Shown here one piece after another: positions 62,129-64,000 of a stretch of 64,000 bases of DNA (positions are counted from its first letter, which is position 1; every line of letters begins with the position of its first letter). The position numbers were made by a program, and so were the translations under genes. The notes beneath the pieces were generated by a model, which worked only from the letters and a program-made list of their open reading frames with translations, was not told the origin of the DNA and did no database searches. The stretch is from UBA2387 sp019454665 (GTDB lineage Bacteria > Armatimonadota > Fimbriimonadia > Fimbriimonadales > Fimbriimonadaceae): NCBI GenBank assembly GCA_045862995.1, contig BTVX01000007.1, forward strand, positions 78,280 through 142,279, in the 5' to 3' direction.

Positions 62129-63609
62129 ATGTGCGACGCCCTCGGCAGGGTCACCCGCGAGAGCAACCGGGGCCTGGCGACCCAATACGAATACGACCAG
62201 AACGGCAACCGCACGCTGATGGTGGACCCCAGCGGCGGCAGATTCACGTACCTTTACGACGAGGTGGACCGTCTAAAGAGCATGCAGGTGCCCACGGGCC
62301 AGCGCTACACGCAGCAGTACGACGCGGATTCGCGGCGCACCACGTTGTTGCTGGGCCTCGGTAGCAAGAGACGGTACGAATACGACTCGGTGGGCCGCGT
62401 CACGACGCATATCGAGTTCGATTCGTCGAACCAGCGCATCTACACCATGGTGGATTCGTACGACGCGGTCGGCAACCGCACCGGGCGCAACACCAACGGC
62501 AATCCGACGACTTGGCTCTACGACGACGCGTACCGCCTGATCGGGCAAGAAAAGTCTGGGCAAACGGCGACGTTTAGCTACGACGAGAACTCGAATCTCG
62601 TTCTGAAACACCATCAGGGCGGAAACCCCCGGACCATCGCCTACGATGTCGCCGACCGCATTACGACCTACCAAGAAGGCTCCGCGCTGACCACGCTTTC
62701 CTGGCAGGGCCGGGGCGCGATGCACACCCAGAAGACGGGAGCCGACACCACCACCTTCACCTACTCCGACCCGATGTTCCTCACCGCCGTGGACGGGCCG
62801 AGCGGCAGGCTCGCCACCTACGTCTACGACTCGGAATCGAAGCGTCGGCGCATCTACGAGGGCGCGGCGTTCACCACTCTTGTCTGGGATGGATGGGACT
62901 ATCTGCAATGGCGTCGCCCTTCGGGGACGCACGTGTTCCACACGATGAACCGCGAGATCGTGGGCGAATCGGTGGGCGGAGTGGTCCGCGACTACCTCCT
63001 CGACCCGCTGGGTTCCGTGGTGGCGACTTTGGACTCAGATGGCCTCGTGGACCAGTTCGAGTATTGGCCTACGGCGAACTGGTGGACGACCTGCCGGCAG
63101 GCGCGCCGGTGTTCCTTTGGGTGGGCGGGCTCGGCTATTGGTTCGACACCGACGAGCGCCGCTACGTGCGTCACCGGATGCTGCGGACGGACTTGGGAAG
63201 CTGGATGCAGCTGGATCCCCTGTGGCCGGGACTTGTCAAACGATACCGTGGCCGCGATGCCGGGCCCAAGTTGCCGAGCACCGCATACCCCTCGTCGCCT
63301 GCGAGTTTCGGAGATCCCACCGGTCTTCGCCCAGCGCACTTCATCGGCGGGCAGGAGTCGTGCTGCAAGAAGCCCGTGGATTGCCAGAAGCTGTGCTTAC
63401 GGGAATACCTTCGGGACGATTTGCCCGAGTGCGTCAGAAAGTGCACCAAGAGATTCATCAACCCCGTCTGCCTTTCGATTTGTCTTTGGGAGGCTCGGAA
63501 CGAGTTCCTTTCCTGCGGTTTCTGTTGCATCTTGACTCAGGGAGACGTGAACTGCGTCGACGAGGAAGGTGGCCATTTGGGTCCTTGCGATTACATAGGA
63601 GGCGTATAG
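62129..63609 (+). pseudogene. RHS/YD-repeat protein, 5'-truncated and frameshifted, with cysteine-rich tip
   Basis: YD-type repeats run from YEYDQNGNRTLMVDPSGGRFTYLYDEVDRL onward. The RHS core end is RDYLLDPLGSVVATLDSDGLVDQFEYWP, then the frame shifts near 63070 (one T missing in TGGCCTACGG) and continues GELVDDLPAGAPVFLWVGGLGYWFDTDERRYVRHRMLRTDLGSWMQLDPLWP. After the boundary FGDPTGL comes a 94-residue tip with 13 cysteines (ESCCKKPVDCQKLCLREYL onward). Homology starts right after the HD-GYP stop with no RBS and no N-terminal domains, so it looks like a displaced C-terminal fragment. Confidence 0.8.
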
Positions 63610-64000
63610 TGATTATGAAGCCAATGACGAAATGGTGGTTCTCAGCAATTGTTCTGATTGTTCTGGGAATGGTCGGTTGTTTCAACTACGATCCGTATCC
63701 CAAGATCGACATGGACGCATCCGTAGCGAAGCTTCGCTATGGCATGACCTACGAGGAGGTGTTCCAGGTTACGGGGAAACGGGCGCCGGTGAGCAGGTTC
63801 CATGACGAGAACGACGAGGCGCACGTTGGCTACTTTGATGGAAAGAGCGAGTGGTGCTTGAACCTAGGGTTTCAGCATGGTCGGCTCTATCACGCCAGCA
63901 AGGTCTTGTTTCACGATACCGGCAAACAGAAACAAGAGATATTTTTGCCAGGCGCTCCCGTCCATGGCACTCGCGCCAACGACTATCCTGCAGAGGGGTT
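63609..64000 (+). CDS. BamE/SmpA-like lipoprotein, partial (runs off the window)
   Basis: About 130 residues visible. A lipoprotein signal, WWFSAIVLIVLGMVGC, gives a lipobox cysteine. The mature part has LRYGMTYEEVFQVTGKRAPVSRF, the G-M-x-Y-x-E-V pattern of the BamE/SmpA fold, then aromatic strands. The start is GTG 63609, overlapping the last base of the RHS stop, with GGAGG 6 nt upstream inside the RHS tip; ATG 63615 is the alternative. Position directly behind an RHS tip is where immunity genes usually sit. Confidence 0.7.
   Translation, partial: MIMKPMTKWWFSAIVLIVLGMVGCFNYDPYPKIDMDASVAKLRYGMTYEEVFQVTGKRAPVSRFHDENDEAHVGYFDGKSEWCLNLGFQHGRLYHASKVLFHDTGKQKQEIFLPGAPVHGTRANDYPAEG

Overview
This window comes from a GC-rich chromosome (roughly 63% G+C by eye). 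The gene mix suggests a diderm member of the Terrabacteria side of the tree, most likely Armatimonadota (Fimbriimonadia-like): SepF sits next to YggS, yet there are a porin-like outer-membrane barrel, a BamE-like lipoprotein and an exosortase/EpsI pair. This placement is inference from gene content; no 16S or other marker is present to prove it. Many transcription units start with a TAnnnT -10 box only 5-10 nt before the start codon, which suggests widespread leaderless mRNAs.

Layout. 1-4.8 kb (minus strand): the start of a flagellin gene, then creatininase-like hydrolase, GDP-mannose 4,6-dehydratase and a glycosyltransferase in a tightly overlapping cluster, then a secreted propeller-like protein. 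4.9 kb: tRNA-Ile(GAT). 5-8.5 kb: class V aminotransferase, DUF2325-type protein and a PH-like membrane protein. 8.55-13.7 kb: an AddB/AddA-like pair in which neither subunit has a recognisable nuclease active site. 13.7 kb: tRNA-Ala(GGC). 13.9-16.5 kb: groES-groEL under two CIRCE operators, with a four-helix-bundle gene inserted between the two chaperonin genes; a second four-helix-bundle gene follows on the other strand. 17-28.7 kb: DinB-like protein, acyl-CoA dehydrogenase, an orphan SdhC-like cytochrome b, secreted proteins, S10 peptidase, EamA transporter, sigma factor and an alpha/beta-hydrolase that has lost its nucleophile.

28.7-34 kb: an exosortase locus (small membrane protein, EpsI-domain protein, exosortase) beside two glycosyltransferases and a sugar 3,5-epimerase-like protein, presumably for surface polysaccharide and protein sorting. 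34-37.5 kb: M32 carboxypeptidase followed by an IS110 element inserted at the foot of a hairpin. Its noncoding end carries a bridge RNA whose target and donor guides can be matched by eye to the element's flanks and ends. 37.5-41 kb: sepF, yggS, hisI, an APC permease and a hicBA toxin-antitoxin pair. 41-47.6 kb: glyA and deoC (divergent, with -10 boxes in a 35-bp gap), a CBM9-like secreted protein, a GspE/PilB-type ATPase, a strongly self-complementary 111-nt segment between convergent genes, and an M14 peptidase.

47.6-48.2 kb holds two and a part copies of a 210-bp tandem repeat bounded by inverted repeats. 48.2-56.1 kb is a complete propionyl-CoA to succinyl-CoA operon: VOC/epimerase, biotin carboxylase, carboxyltransferase, MeaB, a PIN/NYN-like protein and methylmalonyl-CoA mutase. 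56.2-58.3 kb: a ParE-like toxin/antitoxin and a DUF4139 protein. 58.4-62.1 kb: a three-gene unit of porin-like protein, cupredoxin and GGDEF/HD-GYP regulator. 62.1-64 kb: a 5'-truncated, frameshifted RHS gene with a 13-cysteine variable tip, overlapping a BamE-like lipoprotein gene that runs off the window and may be its immunity partner.
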